From Planktothricoides sp. SR001 (GTDB taxonomy: Bacteria > Cyanobacteriota > Cyanobacteriia > Cyanobacteriales > Laspinemataceae), in the NCBI RefSeq assembly GCF_001276715.1, contig NZ_LIUQ01000025.1:1-64000 (forward strand): a DNA stretch of 64,000 nt, written 5' to 3'. Positions within the stretch are counted from its first letter, which is position 1. Each line of letters opens with the position of its first letter. Of this stretch, positions 17,489 to 26,137 are shown in pieces. The notes below the pieces were generated by a model, which did not search any database, had not been told where the DNA came from, and was given only the letters and a program-made list of their open reading frames with translations. A program made the position numbers and the translations under genes.

Positions 17489-17930
17489 ATTCCGTATTGA
17501 TTACCGATAGCACTTGTTTAATTGGGCTAGAAAGGATTGGCTATCTAGATTTGCTTCCGGTGCTTTTTCAGAAAATTATAATTCCCCAAGCTGTACAAGC
17601 TTTGGTATTTCCCTGCCTTGGCTTCAGGTAGAAAAACCATCAGATTTGGGGATGGTGGGAGCGATAAAAATGCTGGTTGATGAGGGGGAAGCTGAGGCGA
17701 TCGCTCTGGCTTATTAACGAGGATTCCAGATTAGTCTGGATGACCGACAAGCCCGATTTGTCGCTAAAAATTTGGGTATTTCTATTATTGGCACTGTGGG
17801 AGTTTTAGTTAAAGCAAAACAAGCTGGACTAATTCCATTTCTCAAGCCGCTTCTGGATGAATTACAAGTTAATGGATTTTATCTCAATGAGGATTTGAAA
17901 GTAGAAGCTTTGAAGTTGGTAGAAGAATAA
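17485..17930 (+). pseudogene. DUF3368 PIN-like toxin, frameshifted and with nonsense codon
   Basis: The N-terminal part reads in one frame (MNSVLITDSTCLIGLERIG, then LLPVLFQKIIIPQAVQ) until about 17615. The frame then shifts by one base and homology resumes as PWLQVEKPSD and DEGEAEAIALAY. An in-frame TAA at 17715-17717 interrupts this, and family sequence continues with LDDRQARFVAKNLG, TVGVLVKAKQAGLIP and LKPLLDEL to TAA at 17928-17930. At least two independent lesions make it a pseudogene. The acidic motif DSTCLIG and the GEAEAIAL segment would belong to the PIN active site. Confidence 0.85.
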
Positions 17931-17950
17931 TAAATCTGTTACAATTGTGA

Positions 17951-18019
17951 GCGATCGCACCTGGTTGCGGAGGCAATATCGCCCCTAGGTGCGGAGAGGA
18001 AAATATAGGGGGCGATCGC
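17951..18019. repeat. HIP1-bounded interspersed repeat, copy 3 (composite)
   Basis: This copy joins both modules seen separately elsewhere: GGTTGCGGAGGCAATATCGC from copy 2 and GCGGAGAGGAAAATATAGGG from copy 1, ending in GGGGGCGATCGCC. It lies 20 bp after the broken DUF3368 gene. At about 18083-18120 is a TGTTCTTTGTGTCTTTGTGG motif resembling, in inverse, the one after 44100. Confidence 0.65.
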
Positions 18020-18157
18020 CTAACTTTGGTAGTGCAGAAAAAAATCACTTCAGACCCAGAAAACATAAAAAAAACATAAAGAAAAGTAAACTTGGTGTTC
18101 TTTGTGTCTTTGTGGTTATAAAATAAACATGGATCTAAAATATTCTGGGATGAAATC

Positions 18158-21100
18158 ATGGCAAATCAACAAAAACCCAACAAACCGCTATTTTCACAAC
18201 ATTATTTAGATCACCGTCTCCAAGACTGTCCAGAATGGGCGGAAAATGTAGCGGTGGGGTTTAACCAGTTGAATAGCCTTTATTTATCGAAAAAAGATTT
18301 ACTGCCCAGCCTCAGCGAAGCCCAAACTGAGGAAATTTTTATTAAACCCGCGTTGGAAATTTTGGGATTTAGTTATATTACTCAGGTGAAAACTCGCGGT
18401 AAAGGTCGCACACAACGTCCCGATTATGCTTTATTTGATAATGAGAGCGATCGCGATGCTGCTTTTGCGCTACAAAATGATGAAACAGCTTTTTATCCCA
18501 GGGTGAAGGCGATCGCCGAGGCGAAATATTGGGAACGTCCTTTAAGCAAAGTTTCGGCTAACGATAACCGAGATATTTATAAGAATGAAAACCCCTCGTT
18601 TCAGATTACTAATTATCTCACCGGAACCGGGGTGGATTGGGGGATTTTAACCAATGGTCGAGAATGGCGGCTATATTATCGCCAAGCATCTTCAACCGCT
18701 ACAGAATTTTATCCAGTGGATTTGGTAGAACTACTGGAAAACGCTGCCCCAGATCGGGTTAATAAATTAGATCAGTTTAAATATTTTTGGCTATTTTTTC
18801 GCCAGGAAGCATTTGTTAAAGATTCTCAAGGACGCAATTTTTTAGAACGAGTCCGCGAAGGCAGTACGACTTATGCGACCAGAGTCGGAAATGAGTTAAA
18901 AGCTTTGGTGTTCGATCGCCTATTTCCTGATTTAGCGGGGGGTTTTGTGGCGAATGCTTCCCGACAGAAAAAAGCGGTGGAAGCGGACAAGGTTTATCAA
19001 GCAACTTTATCCTTTTTATATAAGTTGTTATTTTTGCTTTATGCGGAAGCGAGAAATCTGTTACCCATTGACGGGGATTATCGGGATTATAGTTTAATTC
19101 AGTTAACCCAAGAAGTTGCTCAAAGTATAGATACTCATAAAAAATTGAGCCAAACTTCTACGGCAATGTACGATCGCCTCTTGAGTTTATTTCAAATTGT
19201 CGATCGCGGCGATTCCGGGTTAGGGGTTCCTCGCTATAATGGCGGTTTATTTCACTTTGATTTTTATCAGCCAGAAGATAGTAGCGAACACCGGGCAAAT
19301 CATTTTTTATCTCAATTTAAAATAGCGGATGCGGTAATTGCCCCGGTTTTAGATCGCTTGGCGCGATTTGAAGGACAGCCAATCGATTATAGTTTTTTGG
19401 GAGTGCGGCAACTGGGGTCTATTTATGAGGGTTTGTTGGAATATCGGCTAAAAATAGAAGATACGGCTACGGGAAAAGTTTATTTAGAAAATGACAAAGG
19501 AGAACGAAAAGCCACCGGGTCTTATTATACTCCAGAATATATTGTCAAATATATTGTCAGCCACACGATTAAGCCGATTTTGCAACAGCGAAAAGAACGG
19601 TTTGAGGAATTGATGGGGCAAATAGCCCAACTGCGCGATCGCTTAAAAGATCAGCGGTTAGGGCAGCAAAGTCTCAGGGGATTGCAAAAAGATTTACAAC
19701 GGTTAGAACGAGAAGCCCAAAGCACGTTACTGGATATCAAAGTCTGCGATCCGGCAATGGGTAGCGGTCACTTTTTAGTGGAAGCGGTGGATTATTTGAC
19801 CGATGAGTTAAGCACGATTTTAAGCGAATATCCCGAACATAATCCAGTGTTAGAAATGCTGGATCAAACTCGTGAAAGTATATTAAATAATTTGGCGCAG
19901 CAAAGCATTACTATTAATCCCGATCGACTAGAACCCACTCAACTGTTACAACGGGTGGTAATGAAACGCTGTATTTATGGGGTGGATTTAAACCCAATGG
20001 CAGTCGAGTTGGCGAAAGTTAGCTTATGGTTACATTCGTTTACTATTGGCGCACCTTTGAGTTTTTTAGACCATCATTTGCGCTGTGGAAATTCGCTGAT
20101 TGGGACAACAGCGAGAGAAGCAGAAGCGAAGATGATGCAGGAAGAAAGCGGACAATTAAATTTGTTAACCGGGCCGTTTGTGGGTTTGTTGACAGCGGCG
20201 GAAATTATGCGCGGGGTGAGTGTTTTAAGTGATGCGACCTTTGCGGAAGTTGAGCAAAGCGAACGGTTATTTCGGTCTTTTGATGAGGCAGCAAAACCTT
20301 ATAAGCGTTTGTTAGATATTTATGTGTCTCAGTTTTTTGGAGTGAAGCAAGCTAAAGATTATTTAAGGAGATTAGGTGTAGATGCTATTACAGCTAATCC
20401 TGAAAAAATGAAAGATATTGATAAAACTGCTTATGCAGAGGCGCAAAAGATTAGTGAGGAAAAACGGTTTTTTCATTGGGATTTGGAATTTCCAGAGGTG
20501 TTTATTGATTTGGAAAATGCCAGTTGGCATGAAAATGCCGGGTTTGATGCCGTGGTGGGAAATCCCCCTTATGTCAATGTCTTAAATATTGAAGAAAAAG
20601 ACAGAGATTATCTTCTACAAACCTATGATTCTGCTCAAGGTAGAGTTGATGTCTATATACCTTTGTTTGAAAAAGCGATCGATATATTGAAAACCAGAGG
20701 AGTTTGCGGTGTAATTACTCCTAATAAATATTTCGTGTATGGATATGGTAGTATTCTGAGAGATAAGCTACTCAGAAAAACCAGTATTTTAAATTTAGTA
20801 GATTTGGCAAGGGCTGAAAGCATTTTTCCAGAAGCGGCAACATATACAGTAATATCGATCGTTCAAAATCAACCGCCAACTAAAGATCATTTAATCAATA
20901 CAAGTATTTTCAGTTTAGATCAACCCCTATACATTCTAGATATTGAGCAAGGAAAATTAAATGGGGCTTGCACTCAAGAGCTAATTCCTCAGAGTAGATT
21001 TTTGAGCACTCCAGTTAAAGTGTTTTCGTTATGGCTTTATGACATTCGATGGCAAGTATATGAAAAACTTTATAAAGTTTCAAGTTTCATGGGAGATGAA

Positions 21101-22147
21101 TGGAGTATCGAACAATGTATTCGGATAGGAAGTACAAAACTGAGAAATGAATTGGTAATCACTTCAGCGCAGCATTCTCAAATTGTAGAATCACAAAAAA
21201 TATTAGCTAGACCAATTATTGATGCTGAAGAAGTAGAAAAATATTCGATTAACTGGCAAGGCAGATATTTAATTTACGATAAAGAAAAATTATATAATCC
21301 AAAATCAGCAGAACTTTTTGATCAAAAAAAAGTTTTTGTAAAAGATGCGGGAAAAGTTTTGACCGTAGGGCTTGACATTGCTACGGACAACCCATACTAT
21401 GCTCTGAATACGGTGTATGTAATTATTCCCAAATCAAGTGATGCCGTAAATGTTGCGTTTTTAGCGGCTATTCTAAATTCACCGATTAGCGATTTTGTGT
21501 ATAAGCTTCTGTTTGGTGCGTTAACTATTCGTGGTGGTTACATTAGATTTCGAGAATATATTCAATATCTTCCCATCCGTAAAATCAACTTTACCACCCC
21601 AGGCGATCGCCGACAACAAGCCCTGGAAAATACGATTAACCTCTACCAGGAGTATCAAACCGATGGCCAAATTAACCCAATTTTAACCCAAGTCAACCAT
21701 CACCTAAGCCAACAGCCAGAAGAAGCGGATGTAATTCACGATCTGTTAGCTTATCTAGCGGAACAAATGCTAGAACTGAACAAACAAAAACAAGCGGAAA
21801 TTAAAGGTTTCTTGCAATGGCTAGAACGCTTCATCGGTTGCCCCATTGACAACCTCACCAACAAATCTAAAATTAAGAACTACTTAGGGGACTATTATAA
21901 AGAAGAAAACCATCTCATGTTTGATGACTTAATCCCGATTCTGAACCAAAATAAAAAGAAAATTAACATCGACCCGGTAGCCCGCAAAGACCAGCAAACT
22001 TTGGCCAAAGAATATCAAGCCAGCTTAGATATCTTACTGCCAATTAAAACTCAACTGATGCGGTGCGATCGCTTAATCGATGCCATTGTCTATCAACTCT
22101 ATGGCTTAACCGATGAGGAAATTGCTATTATTGAGAATAAAACCTAA
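18158..22147 (+). CDS. Single-chain restriction-modification enzyme (type IIG/Eco57I-like)
   Basis: The product is 1329 aa. It has an N-terminal PD-(D/E)xK-like region (RPDYALFD at about 87, AIAEAKYWE at about 118). A gamma-type N6-adenine methyltransferase core follows: motif I DPAMGSGHFLVEA (about 531), GVDLNPMAVELAKVSLW, and motif IV NPPY (about 801). The C-terminal half has a TaqI-like target-recognition region (ILARPIIDAEEV; RGGYIRFREYIQYLPI) and a helical tail. One polypeptide thus carries cleavage, methylation and recognition parts. Recognition sequence unknown. A degenerate copy of its 3' end lies at 23576-23724. The gene stands between toxin-antitoxin remnants in the first island. 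Confidence 0.85.
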   Translation: MANQQKPNKPLFSQHYLDHRLQDCPEWAENVAVGFNQLNSLYLSKKDLLPSLSEAQTEEIFIKPALEILGFSYITQVKTRGKGRTQRPDYALFDNESDRDAAFALQNDETAFYPRVKAIAEAKYWERPLSKVSANDNRDIYKNENPSFQITNYLTGTGVDWGILTNGREWRLYYRQASSTATEFYPVDLVELLENAAPDRVNKLDQFKYFWLFFRQEAFVKDSQGRNFLERVREGSTTYATRVGNELKALVFDRLFPDLAGGFVANASRQKKAVEADKVYQATLSFLYKLLFLLYAEARNLLPIDGDYRDYSLIQLTQEVAQSIDTHKKLSQTSTAMYDRLLSLFQIVDRGDSGLGVPRYNGGLFHFDFYQPEDSSEHRANHFLSQFKIADAVIAPVLDRLARFEGQPIDYSFLGVRQLGSIYEGLLEYRLKIEDTATGKVYLENDKGERKATGSYYTPEYIVKYIVSHTIKPILQQRKERFEELMGQIAQLRDRLKDQRLGQQSLRGLQKDLQRLEREAQSTLLDIKVCDPAMGSGHFLVEAVDYLTDELSTILSEYPEHNPVLEMLDQTRESILNNLAQQSITINPDRLEPTQLLQRVVMKRCIYGVDLNPMAVELAKVSLWLHSFTIGAPLSFLDHHLRCGNSLIGTTAREAEAKMMQEESGQLNLLTGPFVGLLTAAEIMRGVSVLSDATFAEVEQSERLFRSFDEAAKPYKRLLDIYVSQFFGVKQAKDYLRRLGVDAITANPEKMKDIDKTAYAEAQKISEEKRFFHWDLEFPEVFIDLENASWHENAGFDAVVGNPPYVNVLNIEEKDRDYLLQTYDSAQGRVDVYIPLFEKAIDILKTRGVCGVITPNKYFVYGYGSILRDKLLRKTSILNLVDLARAESIFPEAATYTVISIVQNQPPTKDHLINTSIFSLDQPLYILDIEQGKLNGACTQELIPQSRFLSTPVKVFSLWLYDIRWQVYEKLYKVSSFMGDEWSIEQCIRIGSTKLRNELVITSAQHSQIVESQKILARPIIDAEEVEKYSINWQGRYLIYDKEKLYNPKSAELFDQKKVFVKDAGKVLTVGLDIATDNPYYALNTVYVIIPKSSDAVNVAFLAAILNSPISDFVYKLLFGALTIRGGYIRFREYIQYLPIRKINFTTPGDRRQQALENTINLYQEYQTDGQINPILTQVNHHLSQQPEEADVIHDLLAYLAEQMLELNKQKQAEIKGFLQWLERFIGCPIDNLTNKSKIKNYLGDYYKEENHLMFDDLIPILNQNKKKINIDPVARKDQQTLAKEYQASLDILLPIKTQLMRCDRLIDAIVYQLYGLTDEEIAIIENKT

Positions 22148-22177
22148 AATATAATCACATTACAAGACAACAGCCCT

Positions 22178-22435
22178 ATGAATATTAGAAAGCAACTTGC
22201 CCAAGAAATTGCTCAAGCCCCCGATGCGCTTGTGGCAGAAATCTTAGATTTTTGCCTATTTGTGAAACAGCGTCATCAAAATCAAGCGATCGCTCAGTCT
22301 ATCTCTACCGTCCCCGAAAGTAGTGGTATTCTTGATTTATTAAAAAGTGTCAAAGAAATTCAAGCCCAAGTACCCCCTGAAGAGTGGGACAAACTGCCCC
22401 ATGATGGCTCAATAAACACTGATACCGAAGGATAA
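22178..22435 (+). CDS. DUF2281-like antitoxin family protein
   Basis: The 85-aa protein begins MNIRKQLAQEIAQAPDALVA and EILDFCLFVKQRH, the pattern of DUF2281/antitoxin-like small proteins often found before VapC-type toxins. The middle is low-complexity and the end is acidic (DGSINTDTEG). It starts 30 bp after the restriction-modification gene, so both may be co-transcribed. No toxin gene follows. Instead a remnant of a BrnT toxin abuts its stop. The family name is moderately sure; function is inferred. Confidence 0.65.
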   Translation: MNIRKQLAQEIAQAPDALVAEILDFCLFVKQRHQNQAIAQSISTVPESSGILDLLKSVKEIQAQVPPEEWDKLPHDGSINTDTEG

Positions 22436-22499
22436 TACAATTCGGATTATTTCAGCGCGTAAAGCAACTCGTCAGGAGAGAGAAATCTATGAAAATTGA
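22416..22499 (+). pseudogene. BrnT toxin remnant, last 27 codons
   Basis: In the frame ending with TGA at 22497-22499 one reads DNTIRIISARKATRQEREIY, the hallmark C-terminus of BrnT ribonuclease toxins (RIISARKAT..E...YE). The frame has a stop at 22413-22415, and the DUF2281 gene occupies the upstream bases. All of the toxin body is therefore missing. The remnant overlaps the start of the following CopG/BrnA-like gene, just as brnT overlaps brnA in intact operons. Confidence 0.75.
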
Positions 22500-22773
22500 G
22501 CAGTTAAAAAAACGCTTAAAAAGAAATCGTGCCATGACTAGCGTGACGATTAATATTCCTGAAGATGTGGTGGAAGACCTCCAGCGGATTGCCCCATTGT
22601 TGGGTTTTTCTGATTATCAGCCATTGATTCGCGCTTATATTGGTCAGGGATTGCGTCAAGATTTAGAGCGATTTGAAAGCGAAACAGTCACCGCGTTGAT
22701 TGCCAGTTTGAAGCGTCGGGGAGTTAGCGAACAAGTAATTGATGAAGCGTTAAAAGATGTTGTTAGCAGATAG
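22489..22773 (+). CDS. CopG/BrnA-like antitoxin candidate
   Basis: The 94-aa protein has a basic N-terminus, then MTSVTINIPEDVVEDLQRIA, a ribbon-helix-helix-like strand-helix, then YQPLIRAYIGQGLRQDLERF and a helical end. The segment order resembles ribbon-helix-helix antitoxins. Its start overlaps the BrnT remnant, which supports a BrnA-type role before the toxin decayed. GGAGAGAG lies 8 bp upstream of the ATG as a ribosome-binding site. It could now be an orphan antitoxin able to neutralise a toxin elsewhere. Confidence 0.6.
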   Translation: MKIEQLKKRLKRNRAMTSVTINIPEDVVEDLQRIAPLLGFSDYQPLIRAYIGQGLRQDLERFESETVTALIASLKRRGVSEQVIDEALKDVVSR

Positions 22774-22893
22774 ATAATTAGGGTGGTCAATAATTGGAAT
22801 GCGATCGCCCATAAAAATTTAACCGGGGGTAAGTCTGGGTTGCCCAAGCAATTAAGCTATAATATTAATCACTAATTAAATCAGAGGATAACT

Positions 22894-23469
22894 ATGACAT
22901 CCATAATCACAACCAAATTATATACTTTTGAGGAATATCTCAATTATGATGATGGGAGCGATCGCCGTTATGAATTGGTTGATGGGAGGCTAGAGCTAAT
23001 GAATCCGCCAACGATTAGACATTTGCTAATTTCCGATATGATTCGCGATATATTTAAAGCTGAAATTTCTCGCATGAATTTACCTTGGCTGTGTTTTAAA
23101 GAAACAGGAGTGAGAACTGGGTGGCGGAAGTCTCGGTTAACTGATGTTTGCGTGGTCTTGCAGGAACAGGCGATCGAATTGCTGGATAAATCTGCTGTTT
23201 TTCAAACCCCACCTTTGTTAGTAGTAGAAGTGGTCAGTCCCGAATCGGTACAGCGAGATTATCGATATAAGCGATCGGAATATGCGGCAGCGGAAATTCC
23301 CGAATATTGGATTGTAGACCCAATTTTAAATCAAGTTTCTGTATTGCGATTGGATGAAGGATTATATGAGGAAACGGTTTTCACGGGAAACCAGGAAATT
23401 GTCTCTCAAATTTTCCCAGAGTTAACTTTAACCGTAGAGCAAATTTTGGCAGCCGGAAATATTGGTTAA
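22894..23469 (+). CDS. Uma2 family (DUF820) endonuclease-fold protein
   Basis: The 191-aa protein has all Uma2 landmarks: YTFEEYLNYDD near the start, RRYELVDGRLELMNPP, SRLTDVCVVL, LLVVEVVSPESVQRDYRYKRSEYAAAEIPEYWIVDP and a C-terminal FPELTLTVEQIL. Uma2 is a PD-(D/E)xK-like fold vastly expanded in cyanobacteria. Catalytic-type residues D (in TDVCVV) and E (in VVEVVS) are present. Biological role unknown; a nuclease is presumed from the fold. GAGGATAA precedes the ATG as a modest ribosome-binding site. Confidence 0.9.
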   Translation: MTSIITTKLYTFEEYLNYDDGSDRRYELVDGRLELMNPPTIRHLLISDMIRDIFKAEISRMNLPWLCFKETGVRTGWRKSRLTDVCVVLQEQAIELLDKSAVFQTPPLLVVEVVSPESVQRDYRYKRSEYAAAEIPEYWIVDPILNQVSVLRLDEGLYEETVFTGNQEIVSQIFPELTLTVEQILAAGNIG

Positions 23470-23574
23470 TTTTTCACAAATATCTCCGGCTGTTCTGGGG
23501 AATAATATTGAACTACCGCAGAAGTCATTTCTCTGAGTTCTTGGCGTTGGTTTGGGGTAAATAAAATAATTGGA
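23466..23574 (-). pseudogene. Coding remnant, 35 codons, unidentified
   Basis: On the minus strand an open stretch reads PIILFTPNQRQELREMTSAV, then VQYYSPEQPEIFVKN and TAA (23466-23468). The stop overlaps the Uma2 stop. Composition is protein-like, but the upstream part has been replaced by the duplicated restriction-modification junction. It looks like the C-terminus of a lost gene. No family is recognised. Confidence 0.45.
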
Positions 23575-23575
23575 G

Positions 23576-23724
23576 TGCGATCGCCTCATTGATGCCATTT
23601 TGTATCAAACGGCTTAACCGATGATAAAATTGCGATATTCGAGAATAAAACCTAGAATTTAATCACATTAAAAAACCAGCGATCTATGAATATTAGAGAT
23701 CAACTTGCCCAGTAAATTAAATTG
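23576..23724 (+). pseudogene. Degenerate duplicate of the RM 3' end and DUF2281 5' end
   Basis: The 150 bp starting TGCGATCGCCTCATTGATGC align with 22064-22213. They cover the last 27 codons of the restriction-modification gene, the spacer AATCACATTA, and MNIR..QLAQ of the DUF2281 gene. Small deletions and a TAA after QLAQ break both frames. From 23725 to 23885 no gene is seen apart from a CGCTTTGCAAAGCG palindrome. Confidence 0.85.
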
Positions 23725-23885
23725 GCAACGGATGAGATTATTTTTGGTGATTATATTGGCAACGGATGGTAAAAAGACATAAAATAATACCATTTATAAT
23801 TAAAGATGCAAGCATTGCGAGGGGCGCTTTGCAAAGCGCTCAAATTAACCTCGAAATTGTAGCAATAATTTTTGAAATTGGTATA

Positions 23886-23980
23886 ACTTGGTTATTAGTT
23901 GTTGGTTGTTTGTTATTGGTTGTGAAAACATTGCAATAACCAACAACAAACAACTAATAACTAACAACAATTAACAACAA
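23886..23980. repeat. TTGTTGGTT/AACCAACAA inverted repeat
   Basis: GGTTATTAGTTGTTGGTTG (from about 23889) is mirrored by CAACAAACAACTAATAAC (to about 23962), making a long imperfect hairpin directly downstream of the aas stop. It could end aas transcripts. Confidence 0.65.
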
Positions 23981-23982
23981 TA

Positions 23983-25998
23983 TTAAGTAAACATTTCCGA
24001 AATCAGCTTGCGATAGCGATCGCTCACCACGGGACGTTTAATTTTCAGGGTTTGAGTCATTAGACCGTTTTCCAGGGAAAATGGCTCAGTAATTAAGCGG
24101 AAAACCCCGATCCGGTCATCAGGACGATATCCGGGCCGATTTTTCACTTCGCGATTGAGTTCTTGGCGGAATAATTCCTGCACCACTGGGTTATCTAAGG
24201 TGATTTCTGGCTCAGAGTTGCTGGGTGCCTTGGGTGAGAAGGTTTTCACCGTTGACGGCAGACGCAATTGTAAGTTTTGGCTGGCGGCCCATTGTTCTAA
24301 TGCCTCAAAGTTGGGGACAATTAAGGCGCCGAGATATTTTTGGTCTTGTCCGACTAGCATCATTTGGTCAATATACGGGCTGCGGATACAAGCGTCTTCA
24401 ATGGGTTGGGGTTCAATGTTTTCCCCATTGGTCAGCACAATGGTATCTTTTGCCCGTCCGGTGAGGACGAGATGACCTTCGGTGGTGATTAAGCCCAAGT
24501 CCCCAGTGTCAAACCAGCCTTCGGCGTCAATGGCTTTGCCGGTGGCTTCGGGATTGTTAAAATAGCCTTGCATGACTTGGGGGCCACGGGCTAGGACTAA
24601 GCCGCGATCGCCCACGGGTAGCCCTTGTCTGGTTTCAGGATCGACGATTTTGATTTCTGTTTCGGGAATGGGCAGACCGGCAGAACCCCGTAAGTTGCGC
24701 CAATAACGACGGGCGGTGAGTACCGGGGATGTTTCCGTTAAACCATAGCCCACCAGCACTTCTAAGCCGACAATTTCAAAAAAGGTTTCTAAGTGCATGG
24801 CTAGGGAACCGCCCCCACTGATGACATATTTAAGGTGACCCCCCGTAGCTTCCCGGACTTTTTCATAAACCAGTTTGGTGGCAAGTTTATGGATCGGCCA
24901 ACAGAGAACCATTTGCAGGGCAGCAAGCGATCGCTCCATTGATGAAGGGTTGTGGGTATCTAAACGTAAACCTTCCCACGTGCGACGGGCTAAAATATAG
25001 CGTTCGGAAATACTCAGGAAAGTATTAACGAGTTTTTGCTTATTTTCCGGTTGTTCCCGGAATTGCTTTTGTACTCCTTCGTAAATTGATTCCCATAACC
25101 GGGGAACGGCAATCATAAATTTAGGTTGATATTTGGCAAAATCGCGCTTGATGTGGCGAATGCTGGTGTAAACAATGGTGCAACCTTGGGACAGGACAAA
25201 ATATTCGGCAGCCCGTCCCAGGGAATGCCAAGTGGGTAATATCCCCAAAATGCGATCGCCTGGTTGTGGCTGAATAATGCTGACCAAGGTATTGATTTGA
25301 TGCAGCAGGTTGCCATGAGTCAGCATCACTCCCTTGGGTTTGCCCGTAGTGCCGGAAGTATAGAGTAAAGTGGCCAACATATCCCGTTTGAGGATCGCGG
25401 GTTCTAGGGGGCGATTTTTGCCTTTGGCCATCACTTCATCGTAAGAAAAAACCATTAACGATTCTGGTTGATCGATAATCGCCGTCGGTGGATCTTCATC
25501 AGAAAGCAATACGACCCACTGCAAGGGCAGATCGTCTAAGCCAGAGCCCAATTTTTCTAACAGATTCAGGTTTTCGACTACCAGACCATGACTGCCGCTA
25601 TTTTGCAGGATATACAGCAATTCTTCCCGGTCGGCGTCACTGCCGCGCACCACATCAGCAGCACCGGCATAGATTAACCCTTGGTCGGCGACGATCCATC
25701 GGGGGCTGTCGTTGGCAAATAAAGCCACTCGCGGCGGGATCTTGTTGCTAATCGGTGGCAGTCCTAGGGCTTGAATTCCTGCGGCAAATTGTTGAATTTG
25801 TGCGACCAGTTCGCTGTAGGTGACTTGCACCGGAGGGGTGGCGTGGGGATCCCAAAGGGCTAAGGTCTTGCCAAAGCGCGATCGCGCCTTTTCCCACACT
25901 TCGGGCAGGGATTGGACATTGGCATAATCGCTGGCTGCTTGCACGTAAGCTTGGTCGCGATCGCGGAGTTCTGAAGAAAAAGAAGCATTCATGGACAT
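23983..25998 (-). CDS. aas: Long-chain acyl-ACP/acyl-CoA synthetase (AMP-forming)
   Basis: The 671-aa protein belongs to the ANL superfamily. It activates free fatty acids with ATP and, in cyanobacteria, loads them on acyl carrier protein to recycle fatty acids. Visible motifs are YTSGTTGKPKGVMLTH (about 212-227, the phosphate loop), GYGLTETSPVL (A5), GWFDTGDLG (A7) and LTGRAKDTIVLTNGENIEP (A8). A lid region around residues 280-400 has long inserts, as in the cyanobacterial Aas type. Monocistronic: its neighbour upstream is 140 bp away and unrelated. M1 or M3 could be the start. Confidence 0.9.
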   Translation of the reverse strand: MSMNASFSSELRDRDQAYVQAASDYANVQSLPEVWEKARSRFGKTLALWDPHATPPVQVTYSELVAQIQQFAAGIQALGLPPISNKIPPRVALFANDSPRWIVADQGLIYAGAADVVRGSDADREELLYILQNSGSHGLVVENLNLLEKLGSGLDDLPLQWVVLLSDEDPPTAIIDQPESLMVFSYDEVMAKGKNRPLEPAILKRDMLATLLYTSGTTGKPKGVMLTHGNLLHQINTLVSIIQPQPGDRILGILPTWHSLGRAAEYFVLSQGCTIVYTSIRHIKRDFAKYQPKFMIAVPRLWESIYEGVQKQFREQPENKQKLVNTFLSISERYILARRTWEGLRLDTHNPSSMERSLAALQMVLCWPIHKLATKLVYEKVREATGGHLKYVISGGGSLAMHLETFFEIVGLEVLVGYGLTETSPVLTARRYWRNLRGSAGLPIPETEIKIVDPETRQGLPVGDRGLVLARGPQVMQGYFNNPEATGKAIDAEGWFDTGDLGLITTEGHLVLTGRAKDTIVLTNGENIEPQPIEDACIRSPYIDQMMLVGQDQKYLGALIVPNFEALEQWAASQNLQLRLPSTVKTFSPKAPSNSEPEITLDNPVVQELFRQELNREVKNRPGYRPDDRIGVFRLITEPFSLENGLMTQTLKIKRPVVSDRYRKLISEMFT

Positions 25999-26137
25999 TT
26001 ATTTGATCGTAGGTATCTCATAGAGGCTATCTTAGGCGATCTGAATTAGGACTTACTGAAGCAATGGGAGAGGGAGCCACATTTTGGTGGGCTAAAATGC
26101 TGGCTCCCAAAGGTGCGATCGCCTTCCTTTAAATTGC

